Assembly: GCA_905477785.1 (NCBI GenBank)
Contig: CAJQGR010000066.1
Coordinates: 1 to 40,278 of the forward strand
Source: an uncultured Hellea sp.
GTDB taxonomy: Bacteria; Pseudomonadota; Alphaproteobacteria; Caulobacterales; Maricaulaceae
Direction of reading: 5' to 3'
Length of the DNA stretch: 40,278 nucleotides
The notes beneath the pieces were generated by a model. That model was not told where the DNA came from, did not search any database, and saw only the letters and a list, made by a program, of their open reading frames with translations. The position numbers and the translations under genes are program-made. Below are positions 17,007 to 24,865 of the stretch, piece by piece. Positions within the stretch are counted from its first letter, which is position 1. Each line of letters starts with the position of its first letter.

Positions 17007-17851
17007 TGTCAGTTAGAGAAATAAATACACAAGACCCGCGTATAAATTTAACATTAACTAATAATCGATCTTATAACTTAAGTTCAGTTGTGTCGCGCAT
17101 CGCGTCTTTATATAGTGAGCCAGAAACATGCTCCCCTAAAGATAGTGAGCTACTCTTTGGTCATAATTTTAAAATTTATGAAATACAAAACGGCTTTGCA
17201 TATGGTCAGGCTGCAGCATTAAATGAAAACTCTATATATCCTGGATATGTAGGCTTTATACTGGAAAGTGATTTAGGTGCATTTACTACTCAAGCAAATT
17301 ACACTGTTACTGCTTTAGGGGCCCCTGTATTTGATGAGGCTAATATTAAAAGTTCAATTAAGAAGACCCTAACTATGGGCTCACATATTTACTCTTCATT
17401 AAGTTTCAAAAACTTTATAAAAACCGAGAGCGGTGATTATATTCATCGAGAACATATAAGAAAAATATCAGATACCCCAAAGGTTACTGATTTTACAAGT
17501 ATTGCTGAAATGCATTTAGGGCTACCTTATATTTGGGGAGGTATTAGTACGGTTGGCCTTGATTGTTCAGGCTTAGTTTTATCATCTTTAAGGGCAGTTG
17601 GATCTGATAGCCCAAGAGACACCGATATGATGGAAGAGAAGTTGGGAACTTATTTGTCAACAATGCAAACTGATTTATTTAGAGGTGATTTAGTTTTTTG
17701 GAAGGGACATGTTGGTATTATGGTTTCAAAGAGTGATATTATTCATGCAAACGCATTTCATATGTCTGTTACAGTCGAGCCTTTGTCGGTTGTATCAGAT
17801 AGAATTTTGGAGCAGGGCGGTGGAAAGATTACTTCAATTAAAAGGCTTTAA
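17006..17851 (+). CDS. NlpC/P60 family cell-wall peptidase
   Basis: A 281-residue protein. The C-terminal NlpC/P60 papain-like domain (about 163-281) has Cys187 in VGLDCSGLV, His235 in WKGHVGIMV and His247 in IIHANAF, the expected Cys-His-His triad for cutting gamma-D-Glu-diaminopimelate links in peptidoglycan. The N-terminal half holds SH3b-like beta-rich segments, as in the DUF/SH3 plus NlpC enzymes common in alphaproteobacteria. There is no signal peptide, so it may act on recycled muropeptides in the cytoplasm. The GTG start overlaps the MarR stop by one base, and no separate ribosome site is visible. Its stop overlaps that of the convergent cytochrome gene. Confidence 0.9.
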   Translation: MSVREINTQDPRINLTLTNNRSYNLSSVVSRIASLYSEPETCSPKDSELLFGHNFKIYEIQNGFAYGQAAALNENSIYPGYVGFILESDLGAFTTQANYTVTALGAPVFDEANIKSSIKKTLTMGSHIYSSLSFKNFIKTESGDYIHREHIRKISDTPKVTDFTSIAEMHLGLPYIWGGISTVGLDCSGLVLSSLRAVGSDSPRDTDMMEEKLGTYLSTMQTDLFRGDLVFWKGHVGIMVSKSDIIHANAFHMSVTVEPLSVVSDRILEQGGGKITSIKRL

Positions 17852-18477
17852 TGCGCCTCATCAACATGCCCTTTATCTTTGGTTTCTAGACTTTGGTCTT
17901 GTGAAGTAGTATTTTCTACGAGAGGAATTTCATTTTCAATAAGTTTAGGAGTTGGTTGTGAAAGTGGAGAGTCAGAAGCTTGGCGTAATAGTTCAATAAC
18001 GGCTGCCCTGTCGGATTCTTTCTTTAAACCAATAAAGTTCATATTTGTTCCTGAAATATACTTCGTAGGTTTTGCTAAAAATCCATCCAATTCCTCGTAT
18101 GTCCAAGTTTTTTCAGAGGTTAAAAGTGCATTTGAATATTTAAATCCATCTTTTACTCCTGCAGTTGACCCTACTATATTCCAGAGGTTTGGTCCTGTTC
18201 CATGAGTACCATCAACATCTATATTATGACATGAGGTACATTTTTTGAATACTTTTATTCCACGTGTGGAATCCATGGCTTCAATCCATGCTAACTGTGG
18301 AAAGGGAAGTGGTTCAGCATCATCTATTGTAGCCACTTCCAAAGGCCCAACAGTGTATGCTGGTGTATTTGGCATTTCTGAATGAATAAAAATGTGTGGT
18401 GCTGTTCGTAAAACCATCACCCCAAGTGCTGTTGCCAATACGGCGCCCGCTATCTTATTAAATCCGAGTTCATCCAT
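17848..18477 (-). CDS. Membrane-anchored class I cytochrome c
   Basis: A 209-residue cytochrome with an uncleaved N-terminal anchor (about 8-30, KIAGAVLATALGVMVL). A linker rich in Ala and Pro follows, then a class I haem domain with CTSCH (80-84) and the axial methionine Met146 in SGTNMNF. The C-terminal tail of about 40 residues is acidic and proline-rich. It resembles the alphaproteobacterial CycM / cytochrome c552 type that shuttles electrons from the bc1 complex to terminal oxidases. A GTG directly precedes the ATG at 18477. AAGGA seven bases upstream favours the ATG. It is divergent from pheA, a pairing also seen elsewhere in alphaproteobacteria. Confidence 0.92.
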   Translation of the reverse strand: MDELGFNKIAGAVLATALGVMVLRTAPHIFIHSEMPNTPAYTVGPLEVATIDDAEPLPFPQLAWIEAMDSTRGIKVFKKCTSCHNIDVDGTHGTGPNLWNIVGSTAGVKDGFKYSNALLTSEKTWTYEELDGFLAKPTKYISGTNMNFIGLKKESDRAAVIELLRQASDSPLSQPTPKLIENEIPLVENTTSQDQSLETKDKGHVDEAH

Positions 18478-18631
18478 CACTTAGTCCTTGTTTAATTTCT
18501 TTAGTGAAATTTTAGCATGCAAATATTTGTTGTTTATTATAAGTATATCCTTCAAATGCAAACCGAAAATAGCTTGCGGCCAAGCGTCGCAAAGGCTTTA
18601 AGGAAATAGGTATCTAAAAGGGTTAAAAATA

Positions 18632-19471
18632 ATGTCAGATATTATCGTTTATCAAGGAGAGCCTGGAGCTTTTTCTCATTTAGCTTGCCAAGTGGGTTAT
18701 CCAAACCTCACCCCCATTCCGTGTATAAGCTTTGCTTCAGCATTTGATGAGGTTAAATCAGGCACTGCAAAGCTGGCTATGATACCAGTAGAAAATACAG
18801 TAGCAGGTAGAGTTTCTGACATATATCACCTGTTACCTGAGGGAGGATTATACATAATTGGGGAGCAATACTTACCTGTACATCATCAATTATTAGGAAT
18901 TCCAGGCGCAACACTTGAAACTATTAAGACTGCGCGGTCTCACCCTATGGCATTAGGTCAAGTTCGAAAGAATCTGGCTAAAATGAAAATTTTACCATCA
19001 GCAGATATTGATACAGCAGGTGCGGCCCGTGCCGTTGCTCAATTAAAAGATAAATCTATATCTGCTGTTGCCTCATCGCTAGCGGCAAGTATTTATGGTT
19101 TAGATATTATAGAAAAAAATATTCAAGATGAGAGCCATAATACAACTCGGTTCTTAATATTAGCTAATGAGCCCCTAAATACGGACTTAGTAGGAGGGCC
19201 TTGGGTAACAAGTTTTGTTTTCAAGGTTCGCTCAGTTCCTTCAGCGCTGTACAAGGCCTTGGGTGGCTTTGCTACTAATAATATAAATATCACAAAGCTT
19301 GAAAGTTACATGGTAGGAGGTTCTTTTAAGGCTGCTCAATTTTATGTTGATGTTGAGGGGCACCCTGAAGAAAAAGGAATGGCCCATGCTCTAGAAGAAC
19401 TTAGTTTTTATACCGAATCGATTACAATGTTGGGTACTTACATTGCTCATGAGTCAAGAATTGGATCATGA
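18632..19471 (+). CDS. pheA: Prephenate dehydratase (phenylalanine synthesis)
   Basis: A monofunctional PheA of 279 residues that converts prephenate to phenylpyruvate. The catalytic domain covers about 1-180, with VYQGEPGAFSHLAC, AMIPVENTVAGRV, ARSHPMALGQVRKN and the TRF motif in NTTRFLIL. A C-terminal ACT domain (about 194-275) starts at VTSFVFKVRSVPSALYKALG and has the NITKLESYMV segment that binds phenylalanine for feedback inhibition. There is no chorismate mutase domain, so that activity must lie elsewhere. The AGGG-containing leader is close to the ATG. The gene is flanked by the divergent cytochrome c and convergent nudC. Confidence 0.96.
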   Translation: MSDIIVYQGEPGAFSHLACQVGYPNLTPIPCISFASAFDEVKSGTAKLAMIPVENTVAGRVSDIYHLLPEGGLYIIGEQYLPVHHQLLGIPGATLETIKTARSHPMALGQVRKNLAKMKILPSADIDTAGAARAVAQLKDKSISAVASSLAASIYGLDIIEKNIQDESHNTTRFLILANEPLNTDLVGGPWVTSFVFKVRSVPSALYKALGGFATNNINITKLESYMVGGSFKAAQFYVDVEGHPEEKGMAHALEELSFYTESITMLGTYIAHESRIGS

Positions 19472-19515
19472 AGTTTTTTCCTTGCCTAATATTCGTATTA
19501 TTAAAAGCCAGTACT

Positions 19516-20421
19516 CTAACCTTCAATCCAATTTTTCAATAAATGGTGAGCTATAGTAAATTTGGGTAGCCTAAGAAAGTGATCACCCGATTTATTATAG
19601 ACAGCCTTAACTTGATCCTTTGTGAACCACCTGGCTTCTTCAATTTCAGCTGTATTAATATTTAAATCTTCACTTTGCGCTTCACAAACCATACCAATCA
19701 TTAGCTGACTAGGCCAAGGCCAAGGTTGACTAAATATATACTTTGGATTTTCTATCTTGATTCCAACTTCTTCAAAAGTTTCTCTTTTAACAGTTTCTTC
19801 AATTGTTTCTCCAGGTGATATAAAGCCAGCTAAAGCTGACATTGCACCTTCTGGCCACCCCTTACCCCTTCCAAGTAACACTTTATTTTTTGATATTATA
19901 AGCATAATTACTACTGGATTAACTCTAGGGAAATGCTCCGAACTGCACGAATTACATTCGCGTTTAATTCCACCGCTGCTGGGTTGAGTTATTTGTCCGC
20001 ATTTAGGACAAAACCTATGATTTATGTGCCACTCCATAAGAGACTTTGCACGACCTGCAAGGGACATTTCTTGGGGACTTAAAAACTTAGATGCTTTTCT
20101 TAAATCTTCAAAGACTAAATCTTGATTTAAAGTATTGGGTTCAACAATAGATGCCGAAAATATAGGTATATTTTTTTTAAGTCCAAGAAAAACTGGGCCA
20201 GGGTCGTTTATTTTTTTACCTATGAGTGTTGATGGATGAATAAGCTTTAAGCCCCCAGTACTCTCAATAGCAATAGATCCATTGTTTAGGCATAAGCATT
20301 TGGCATCATTCTGTTTTATAAAAACTTCTAATTGCTCAGTTGTACGTATTGTTTCAGCATGATCTAGTTCATCTCCAGAAAATGGCATAATGAAAGATTT
20401 ACTTCTGGTATGAGATTCCAT
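19516..20421 (-). CDS. nudC: NADH/NAD-RNA pyrophosphatase (Nudix)
   Basis: NudC splits NADH to NMNH and AMP and removes NAD caps from RNA 5' ends. The 301-residue protein has a zinc ribbon with CPKCG and CNSC pairs, followed by the Nudix box GFISPGETIEETVKRETFEE (residue pattern G-x5-E-x7-RE-x2-EE). It then has the NudC-specific SQPWPWPSQLM, which separates it from other Nudix enzymes. The N-terminal domain is the variable NUDIX-like part. The gene is convergent with pheA. No ribosome site is obvious before the ATG at 20421, but the N-terminus reads like the family. Confidence 0.94.
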   Translation of the reverse strand: MESHTRSKSFIMPFSGDELDHAETIRTTEQLEVFIKQNDAKCLCLNNGSIAIESTGGLKLIHPSTLIGKKINDPGPVFLGLKKNIPIFSASIVEPNTLNQDLVFEDLRKASKFLSPQEMSLAGRAKSLMEWHINHRFCPKCGQITQPSSGGIKRECNSCSSEHFPRVNPVVIMLIISKNKVLLGRGKGWPEGAMSALAGFISPGETIEETVKRETFEEVGIKIENPKYIFSQPWPWPSQLMIGMVCEAQSEDLNINTAEIEEARWFTKDQVKAVYNKSGDHFLRLPKFTIAHHLLKNWIEG

Positions 20422-20534
20422 AACTTAGGCTCTTTAGTATATTGTTAGTATTGATAAAAAATATTAGATAAATTTAATAGTTATTAAAACTATGCATATT
20501 TTTTATAAACTAAATAGTTTATTTTTTTAGTCTC

Positions 20535-20563
20535 TTGCATCAGAGTGATTATTTACGTAACTA
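20535..20563 (+). promoter_or_regulatory. Candidate promoter of the SRP RNA
   Basis: TTGCAT (20535-20540), a 17-base spacer and TAACTA (20558-20563) lie about six bases before the expected 5' end of the SRP RNA. Spacing is right. The -10 element is a poor match, so this is a positional inference. Confidence 0.3.
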
Positions 20564-20568
20564 GACTT

Positions 20569-20666
20569 CCGGAAGGTTATCTTGGACAACATTCTTGTTA
20601 ACCCGGTCAGGTCGGGAACGAAGCAGCCGAATATAAGTCCTTGTTGGGTCAGGTATAGCCTTCCAC
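20569..20666 (+). ncRNA. ffs: Signal recognition particle RNA (4.5S, small bacterial type)
   Basis: The conserved apical domain is present: GGTCAGGTCGGGAACGAAGC continuing into AGCC, with a GGAA tetraloop closed by TCG/CGA and the two internal loops that bind Ffh. The ends pair: GGAAGG (20571-20576) with CCTTCC (20659-20664), so the molecule folds as one long hairpin of about 98 bases. The strand is fixed by the reading direction of the apical motif. The RNA works with Ffh and FtsY to target inner-membrane proteins. It sits between nudC and a mobA-like gene. The ends are estimated to within a few bases. Confidence 0.93.
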
Positions 20667-20719
20667 TTAATTAGCAAATTTATTGCAAAAAATGGCCTGA
20701 TAGTTATTATAGGTCATCT

Positions 20720-21304
20720 ATGAATAATTCCATTGATTCCGCACCCATAGTCATTTTAGCTGGAGGATCAGCAAGTCGATTTAATGGACGGGATAAGGGT
20801 GAAATATTAATTGGCGGTAAGCGGATGATTGATATTATTCTTGAAAGAATTAATCATCATACTAATCATCTTATTATCTCAGGTTATCACGATTATGGAT
20901 TAAAAGCTTTAATTGTATCTGATGAAATCCATGGACCCAAGGGCCCTGTTGGTGGGATATATTCGACCTGGAAGTATTTTAAGAATACGAGTGATTTAAA
21001 TTTAAAAGGCTTTTTCACTTTAGCAATTGATGTCCCCAACCCCCCTAAGAATTTTTTAAAAAAGATTTATTCGAACTCAACATCTAATATATCTGTAGTT
21101 GGATTGCAAAAGCATCCTGCGCATGGGTGGTGGAGAATGGAAGACCTTGATCCAGTTTTTAATAACATATCATTTGATGACTCTATTTCATTAAATAAAT
21201 TAGCTATATTGGTTAAAGCTAAATTAGTTAGATGGTCTAAAAATGAGTATTTTTTTAATATAAATAAACAAAGTGAACTTGATGGTTATATAGAAACTAT
21301 TTGA
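20720..21304 (+). CDS. mobA: MobA-like nucleotidyltransferase (molybdenum cofactor guanylyltransferase)
   Basis: A 194-residue NTP-transferase. The nucleotide-binding loop is VILAGGSASRFNGRDKGEI (about 11-29), matching the LAGGxSxRxGxDK signature of MobA, followed by GPKGPVGGIYSTW (about 73-85) and FTLAIDVPNPP with its metal-binding aspartate. MobA adds GMP to molybdopterin to make the bis-MGD cofactor. No other molybdenum-cofactor gene or molybdoenzyme is in the window, so a related activity (an IspD- or MobA-like transferase for another substrate) cannot be excluded. It follows the SRP RNA on the same strand. Confidence 0.82.
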   Translation: MNNSIDSAPIVILAGGSASRFNGRDKGEILIGGKRMIDIILERINHHTNHLIISGYHDYGLKALIVSDEIHGPKGPVGGIYSTWKYFKNTSDLNLKGFFTLAIDVPNPPKNFLKKIYSNSTSNISVVGLQKHPAHGWWRMEDLDPVFNNISFDDSISLNKLAILVKAKLVRWSKNEYFFNINKQSELDGYIETI

Positions 21305-21312
21305 ACTTTCAG

Positions 21313-21810
21313 TTACGAAACTCTGGGTACTGCATTACTGATTAAATTCAAAGGTATGCAGTTACTTTCTTTAGTTTGTCTAAGTACTATACGCGATTGT
21401 ACATCTGAAATTAGATCAATTGATAGAAGGACTTCACGTAAAAAGTCTTCATAAGAGTGCATATCTTTTGTTACGACACGAAGCATAAAATCAACCGCCC
21501 CAGTGACTGAGGCGCACTGAACAACTTCCGGCATATTTGCCACTGCCTTTTCAAGTTTTTCCATGTTTTCTCTGTTTGGAAGAGCTAACTTAACAGCCAC
21601 GAATACCTCAAAATCAAGACCAAGCTTTGTCCTATCAAGAATAGTAACTCTATTTTTTATAATGCCTAATTCTTCCATCCGCTTTATCCTTCTCCAGCAA
21701 GGCGAAGATGATAAGCCAACTTTATCTGCTATATCGGCAACGGAAACAGCTGCATCTTTTTGGATTATATTAAGTATTTTGGCATCAATACCATCAATTT
21801 GTATAGGCAT
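21313..21810 (-). CDS. Lrp/AsnC-family transcriptional regulator
   Basis: A 165-residue feast/famine regulator. The N-terminal helix-turn-helix (about 8-60) reads IDAKILNIIQKDAAVSVADI with SPCWRRIKRMEELGII after it. The C-terminal RAM/ACT-like domain (about 68-150) includes VAVKLALPN, CASVTGAVDFMLRVV and YEDFLREVLL. This is the Lrp type with the SxxCWRRI recognition helix, which commonly responds to amino acids. It is convergent with mobA, eight bases apart. A palindrome just before its start suggests autoregulation. Confidence 0.93.
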   Translation of the reverse strand: MPIQIDGIDAKILNIIQKDAAVSVADIADKVGLSSSPCWRRIKRMEELGIIKNRVTILDRTKLGLDFEVFVAVKLALPNRENMEKLEKAVANMPEVVQCASVTGAVDFMLRVVTKDMHSYEDFLREVLLSIDLISDVQSRIVLRQTKESNCIPLNLISNAVPRVS

Positions 21811-21823
21811 AATAATCTCTCTA

Positions 21824-21840
21824 TTCTATGGATAATAGAA
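21824..21840. promoter_or_regulatory. Palindrome upstream of the Lrp-type gene, possible operator
   Basis: TTCTAT-GGATA-ATAGAA is a perfect 6-base inverted repeat with a 5-base centre, 14-30 bases before the regulator start codon. Lrp/AsnC proteins often bind such AT-rich dyads and repress their own genes. Binding is inferred from position and symmetry only. Confidence 0.4.
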
Positions 21841-22225
21841 AAATATGTGCAATTCTCATTAATTCAAGACATAATTTTTAATATTATATAACTTTATATC
21901 ATTTAGTGCAATATTGTACAGTATGCATATGTTTAACTGCAGTTTAATCAAAATGGTATTTCAATTTGCTGAACTCAGGCAATATTTTTCTTCCAATGGT
22001 TTAGAAGCTGAGTTATTTATGTCTGATTTTTCCGTAACGATAGCTGAAGCGACTTTATTGCTTTACCGAAGCCCTTATCAACTAATTTAGGCAAATTCAA
22101 AAGTCTGTATTTAGTAATTATGACTAAATATGTGAATAGTTAGATTATGAACTTAAAGTATATTGAATTTGGAGTGGACCAGATAAAATACACCTTATTT
22201 ATCATATTTATAATTATAAAGAGAC
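21841..22225. other. AT-rich stretch without a convincing gene
   Basis: This is the longest gene-free region of the window, between the Lrp operator and the tRNA promoter. It holds a 55-codon plus-strand frame at 21923-22090. That frame begins MHMFNCSLIKMVFQ and has no ribosome site, so I do not call it a gene. I see no hairpin with a T-run, no direct repeat and no RNA family that I recognise. Confidence 0.5.
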
Positions 22226-22253
22226 TTGTAATAAGTGCTAATTTACCTTAAAC
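22226..22253 (+). promoter_or_regulatory. Candidate promoter of tRNA-Met
   Basis: TTGTAA (22226-22231) and TTAAAC (22248-22253) are 16 bases apart, and the tRNA begins 20 bases downstream. A GC-rich CCGCGGC patch follows the -10 element, as is usual at growth-rate controlled stable-RNA promoters. Both hexamers are imperfect. Confidence 0.3.
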
Positions 22254-22272
22254 CGCGGCTTCTCGAGTATAT

Positions 22273-22349
22273 GGTGGGGTAGCTCAGCTGGTTAGAGCGC
22301 AGGACTCATAATCCTGAGGTCGTGAGTTCAAGTCTCACTCTCACTACCA
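22273..22349 (+). tRNA. tRNA-Met (CAT anticodon, elongator type)
   Basis: A full cloverleaf of 77 bases including an encoded CCA. The acceptor strands are GGTGGGG and TCTCACT. The D arm is GCTC/GAGC, the anticodon stem CAGGA/TCCTG with loop CTCATAA, the variable loop AGGTC, and the T arm GTGAG/CTCAC with loop TTCAAGT. The anticodon is CAT. The first pair is G-U and the body lacks the initiator signs (a mismatched C1-A72 pair and three consecutive G-C pairs next to the anticodon loop), so it is the elongator. A lysidine-modified tRNA-Ile2 is less likely from the body sequence. There are three G-U pairs in the acceptor stem. Confidence 0.95.
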
Positions 22350-22517
22350 ATACTTGATATCCTTAATTTCTTATACACTACGGCTTGATAAAATTTACTG
22401 AATCAGCTTAATATCTAATATCAATTGATTTGGAGTAGAGTGTTCAAATATTTTCGTTTTAGTTATTTTTCCTACTTCGAGTTTGGTTAGTTGGGTTACG
22501 TCGATAAAGAAGACATA

Positions 22518-23072
22518 ATGGCATCTAATGATTGCTACAATTACCCATGTCTTGTTTTGAATGCTGATTACCAGCCACTAAGTTATTTGCCATTATCTCT
22601 TTGGCCTTGGCAGAATGCGGTTAAAGCAGTCTTTCTTGATAGAGTTAATGTTGTTAACAATTATAAAAAAGTAATCCGGTCGGAAAGTTATAAAATGATG
22701 GTTCCTTCGGTTGTGTCCTTAAAAGATTATGTTTCTCAAGATAGGGCTCCAGCTTTTACTAGATTTAACTTATTTCTTCGTGATGGTTTTAAGTGTGTTT
22801 ATTGTTGTAGTTCTGAGGAGTTAACTTTTGATCACCTCATTCCCAGACGTTTAGGGGGTAATACTACTTGGGAAAATATTGTTGCGGCTTGTACTAGGTG
22901 TAATTTTAAAAAAGGGGGTCGTTTGCCCAAGGAAGTTGGTATGGCTCCGAAATTAAAACCTTTTCAGCCTTCCATTCATCAGCTACAAGCAAAAGGTAGA
23001 AAGTTTCCGCCTAACCATTTACATGCGACTTGGGCGGATTATTTATATTGGGACGTGGAACTAGAAAAATGA
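22518..23072 (+). CDS. HNH endonuclease family protein
   Basis: A 184-residue protein from the ATG at 22518. The frame is open to a TTG at 22491, but the family begins close to 'CLVLNADYQPLSYLPLSLW', so the inner ATG is preferred. The HNH core (about 90-135) has the zinc cysteines CVYC and CTRC, the metal-binding block LTFDHLIPRRLGG, and NTTWENIVAACTRCN. This is a chromosomal HNH family conserved across alphaproteobacteria, with no known substrate and no phage or restriction context here. Its TGA overlaps the ATG of a small membrane protein (ATGA). Confidence 0.9.
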   Translation: MASNDCYNYPCLVLNADYQPLSYLPLSLWPWQNAVKAVFLDRVNVVNNYKKVIRSESYKMMVPSVVSLKDYVSQDRAPAFTRFNLFLRDGFKCVYCCSSEELTFDHLIPRRLGGNTTWENIVAACTRCNFKKGGRLPKEVGMAPKLKPFQPSIHQLQAKGRKFPPNHLHATWADYLYWDVELEK

Positions 23073-23251
23073 AATTACATCCATATGCAGTTATTTTAGG
23101 TTTGTCTCTTGGGATATTTGTCTTGCTGACTTTGCGTTATCCGCCTTTTGCACTCTTAACTACTATAATAAGTTTACTAGGTTTTGATTTAGGATTTAAA
23201 GCAAGGGCAAAAAATCTAGAAAATAAAAAAGACAACGATAAAAAAAAGTAA
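23069..23251 (+). CDS. Small hydrophobic membrane protein coupled to the HNH gene
   Basis: A 60-residue protein starting MKLHPYAVILGLSLGIFVLL. It has one long or two short hydrophobic segments (about 5-40) and a Lys/Asn/Asp-rich cytoplasmic tail. The frame extends upstream inside the HNH gene, but the ATG at 23069 in the ATGA overlap is the natural start, since translation would be coupled to the HNH gene. I do not recognise a family. The coupling is the only hint at function. Confidence 0.6.
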   Translation: MKLHPYAVILGLSLGIFVLLTLRYPPFALLTTIISLLGFDLGFKARAKNLENKKDNDKKK

Positions 23252-23334
23252 AATTCTACCTCCCTTTTCTGATAAGAATATTTGAACAGGATAAATGCTA
23301 AGTAGTCTGGGGATCATAAAAAGGGTATGGAAAA

Positions 23335-23832
23335 ATGATAATACGTAGATTAACAGCAATTCTTGCATTATTTATGTTATCCAGTTGTGGCTCTAACAAT
23401 GTTTACGATGCGCAATATTATTTAGTGAGGCATGCAGAAAAAACAACAGATAAAGTTGACCCAGGCCTGACAGAAATTGGCGAGCAAAGAGCTTTGGACC
23501 TTGCTGAAAGGTTAAAAGATATACCTCTTACTCACATTTATTCTTCCAATTTTAAAAGAACCTTGAATACAGCCAAACCAGTATCAGAGAAAAAAAATCT
23601 AGAAACCACCATCTATAGTCCAAAAGCCTTAGAGGCTCTTGCAATAGAGCTTTTATCAAAAGAAGGTATATTTCTAGTTGTTGGACACTCGAACACTACA
23701 CCAAATCTCTCAAATTTTATGGGAGGTATAGCTGGAGAGCCTATTGTAGAGGCTACTGAGTATAACCGTTTGTATGTTCTACAAAGAAAGGGAAATAAAA
23801 TAACCAGTAAGATAGAAGTTTATGGAAGGTAA
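23335..23832 (+). CDS. Histidine-phosphatase (SixA/phosphoglycerate-mutase-like) lipoprotein
   Basis: A 165-residue envelope protein with a lipobox (LSSC, Cys18). The phosphatase core follows at once: YYLVRHAEKT with Arg32, His33 and Glu35, then LTEIGEQRALDLAERL, IYSSNFKRTLNTAKPVSE, and VVGHSNTTPNL with the second catalytic histidine. The phospho-histidine intermediate motif is thus complete. The domain is short and resembles SixA-type phosphatases rather than glycolytic mutases. Being lipid-anchored it would act outside the cytoplasm, on an unknown phosphoester. It is preceded by a GG-rich AAGGG leader. Confidence 0.88.
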   Translation: MIIRRLTAILALFMLSSCGSNNVYDAQYYLVRHAEKTTDKVDPGLTEIGEQRALDLAERLKDIPLTHIYSSNFKRTLNTAKPVSEKKNLETTIYSPKALEALAIELLSKEGIFLVVGHSNTTPNLSNFMGGIAGEPIVEATEYNRLYVLQRKGNKITSKIEVYGR

Positions 23833-23866
23833 GGACTAAGAACCTTATATACTGAAATTCTAAATC

Positions 23867-24292
23867 TTAGTTTAATGCCTGTAACGCATAGTCTTTTATC
23901 CTTGCAATCATAGCTTTCAAACCATTGGCCCGTTGTAAAGAAAGATGCTCATCAAGACCAAGTTCTTTAAGTATTTCTGTTGCATTGAGTTTAAGAATTT
24001 CAGTAGCCTTTTGATCGGAAAAAATTTGTAAAGTTATTGCAACTAGACCCTTAACTATATGTGCATCACTATCTCCGCGAAAGGATATTGTAGGGTCAGG
24101 GTCGTTTGTTTTATCTGAAATAAGCCACACTTGACTTACGCATCCTTTTACTTTGTTACTCTCAATTTTTTCACTCTCATCAAGACTAGGAAGAGATTTA
24201 CCCATATCAATAACGTGCATATAGCGGTCTTCCCATTCAGTCAAAAACTGGAAGTCGTTTATCATATTCTGTATGTTATTTGGGTAATTCAT
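23867..24292 (-). CDS. sufE: SufE-like sulfur acceptor for Fe-S cluster assembly
   Basis: SufE accepts persulfide sulfur from the cysteine desulfurase SufS and passes it to the SufBCD scaffold. The 141-residue protein begins MNYPNNIQNMINDFQFLTEW with EDRYMHVIDMGKSLPSL, and has the active cysteine Cys51 in KVKGCVSQVWL. HIVKGLVAITLQIFS and the C-terminal LGLDEHLSLQRANGLKAM are also family blocks. The frame is open to a TTG at 24328, but the family start corresponds to the ATG at 24292. No suf operon is nearby, as is frequent for sufE in alphaproteobacteria. Confidence 0.92.
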   Translation of the reverse strand: MNYPNNIQNMINDFQFLTEWEDRYMHVIDMGKSLPSLDESEKIESNKVKGCVSQVWLISDKTNDPDPTISFRGDSDAHIVKGLVAITLQIFSDQKATEILKLNATEILKELGLDEHLSLQRANGLKAMIARIKDYALQALN

Positions 24293-24354
24293 CGAAGATC
24301 CATAGGTAATCATTAGGTCTAATGTCAATTAGATAGATAACCTTAATCCAAAAA

Positions 24355-24816
24355 TTATAAATTAAATTTACCTTTGGCTAGAGCAGTATCTATCTCAGTT
24401 GCAAGGTCTTTTGGAATAATAACTGTATTGAAAGGCATAAATGCTATTCTTATCATTTTCCAATGACCGGTTATGTTTGGAATTGTTATAATCAGAAAAA
24501 ATAAGAACAAGTTAGCTATGGATGCTAATAAGTGAGATAATGCCAATATCCAACCGAATGTAATAACCCAGACAATATTTAGAATTCCAGCTATGGTTGT
24601 CATTGTTGAGCTCTCTGTATCATTACCATTTAACTCGCGATATTTATCTAGTTTTCTCTTACTGATTACAGTTCTACCAAAAGGAAAGGCAGAGTACTTA
24701 GCAATTCTAAACAATGGTAGAAACATAGGAAAGAATATTACTGCCGCAATTAAGTAAAGTATAAAAAGGAGCCAGCCTCCTAAAATAAACCAAATAATAT
24801 TTCCTAAAAATGCCAT
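24355..24816 (-). CDS. yccF: YccF-like (DUF307) inner-membrane protein
   Basis: A 153-residue membrane protein with two similar halves. Each has a hydrophobic stretch (NIIWFILGGWLLFILYLIAA and NIVWVITFGWILALSHLLAS) followed by a short amphipathic 'FRIAKYSAFPFGRTVI' or 'MIRIAFMPFNTVII' motif. This internal duplication with 'W..GW' and 'PFG..V' is the YccF/DUF307 signature. Function is unknown. It lies between sufE and rlmN on the same strand, with gaps that do not suggest tight coupling. Confidence 0.85.
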   Translation of the reverse strand: MAFLGNIIWFILGGWLLFILYLIAAVIFFPMFLPLFRIAKYSAFPFGRTVISKRKLDKYRELNGNDTESSTMTTIAGILNIVWVITFGWILALSHLLASIANLFLFFLIITIPNITGHWKMIRIAFMPFNTVIIPKDLATEIDTALAKGKFNL

Positions 24817-24865
24817 CCTGCCTTCCTAATCTATATTTTTCAAATTAGATACAAAAATTTGAAAA

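Noticed and set aside
20504-20529. AT-rich hairpin (ATAAACT/AGTTTAT) followed by a T-run before the SRP RNA
   Set aside because: It looks like a terminator on the plus strand, but nothing is transcribed into it from that side, and the stem has a single G-C pair.
21923-22090. 55-codon plus-strand frame between the Lrp-type gene and tRNA-Met
   Set aside because: No ribosome site, no family, and a frame of this length is expected by chance in DNA this AT-rich. It could be reopened if conserved in relatives.
22273-22349. G-U first pair and three G-U pairs in the tRNA-Met acceptor stem
   Set aside because: As I recall, the G1-U72 pair is usual in alphaproteobacterial elongator tRNA-Met, so it is a lineage trait and not a sign of decay.
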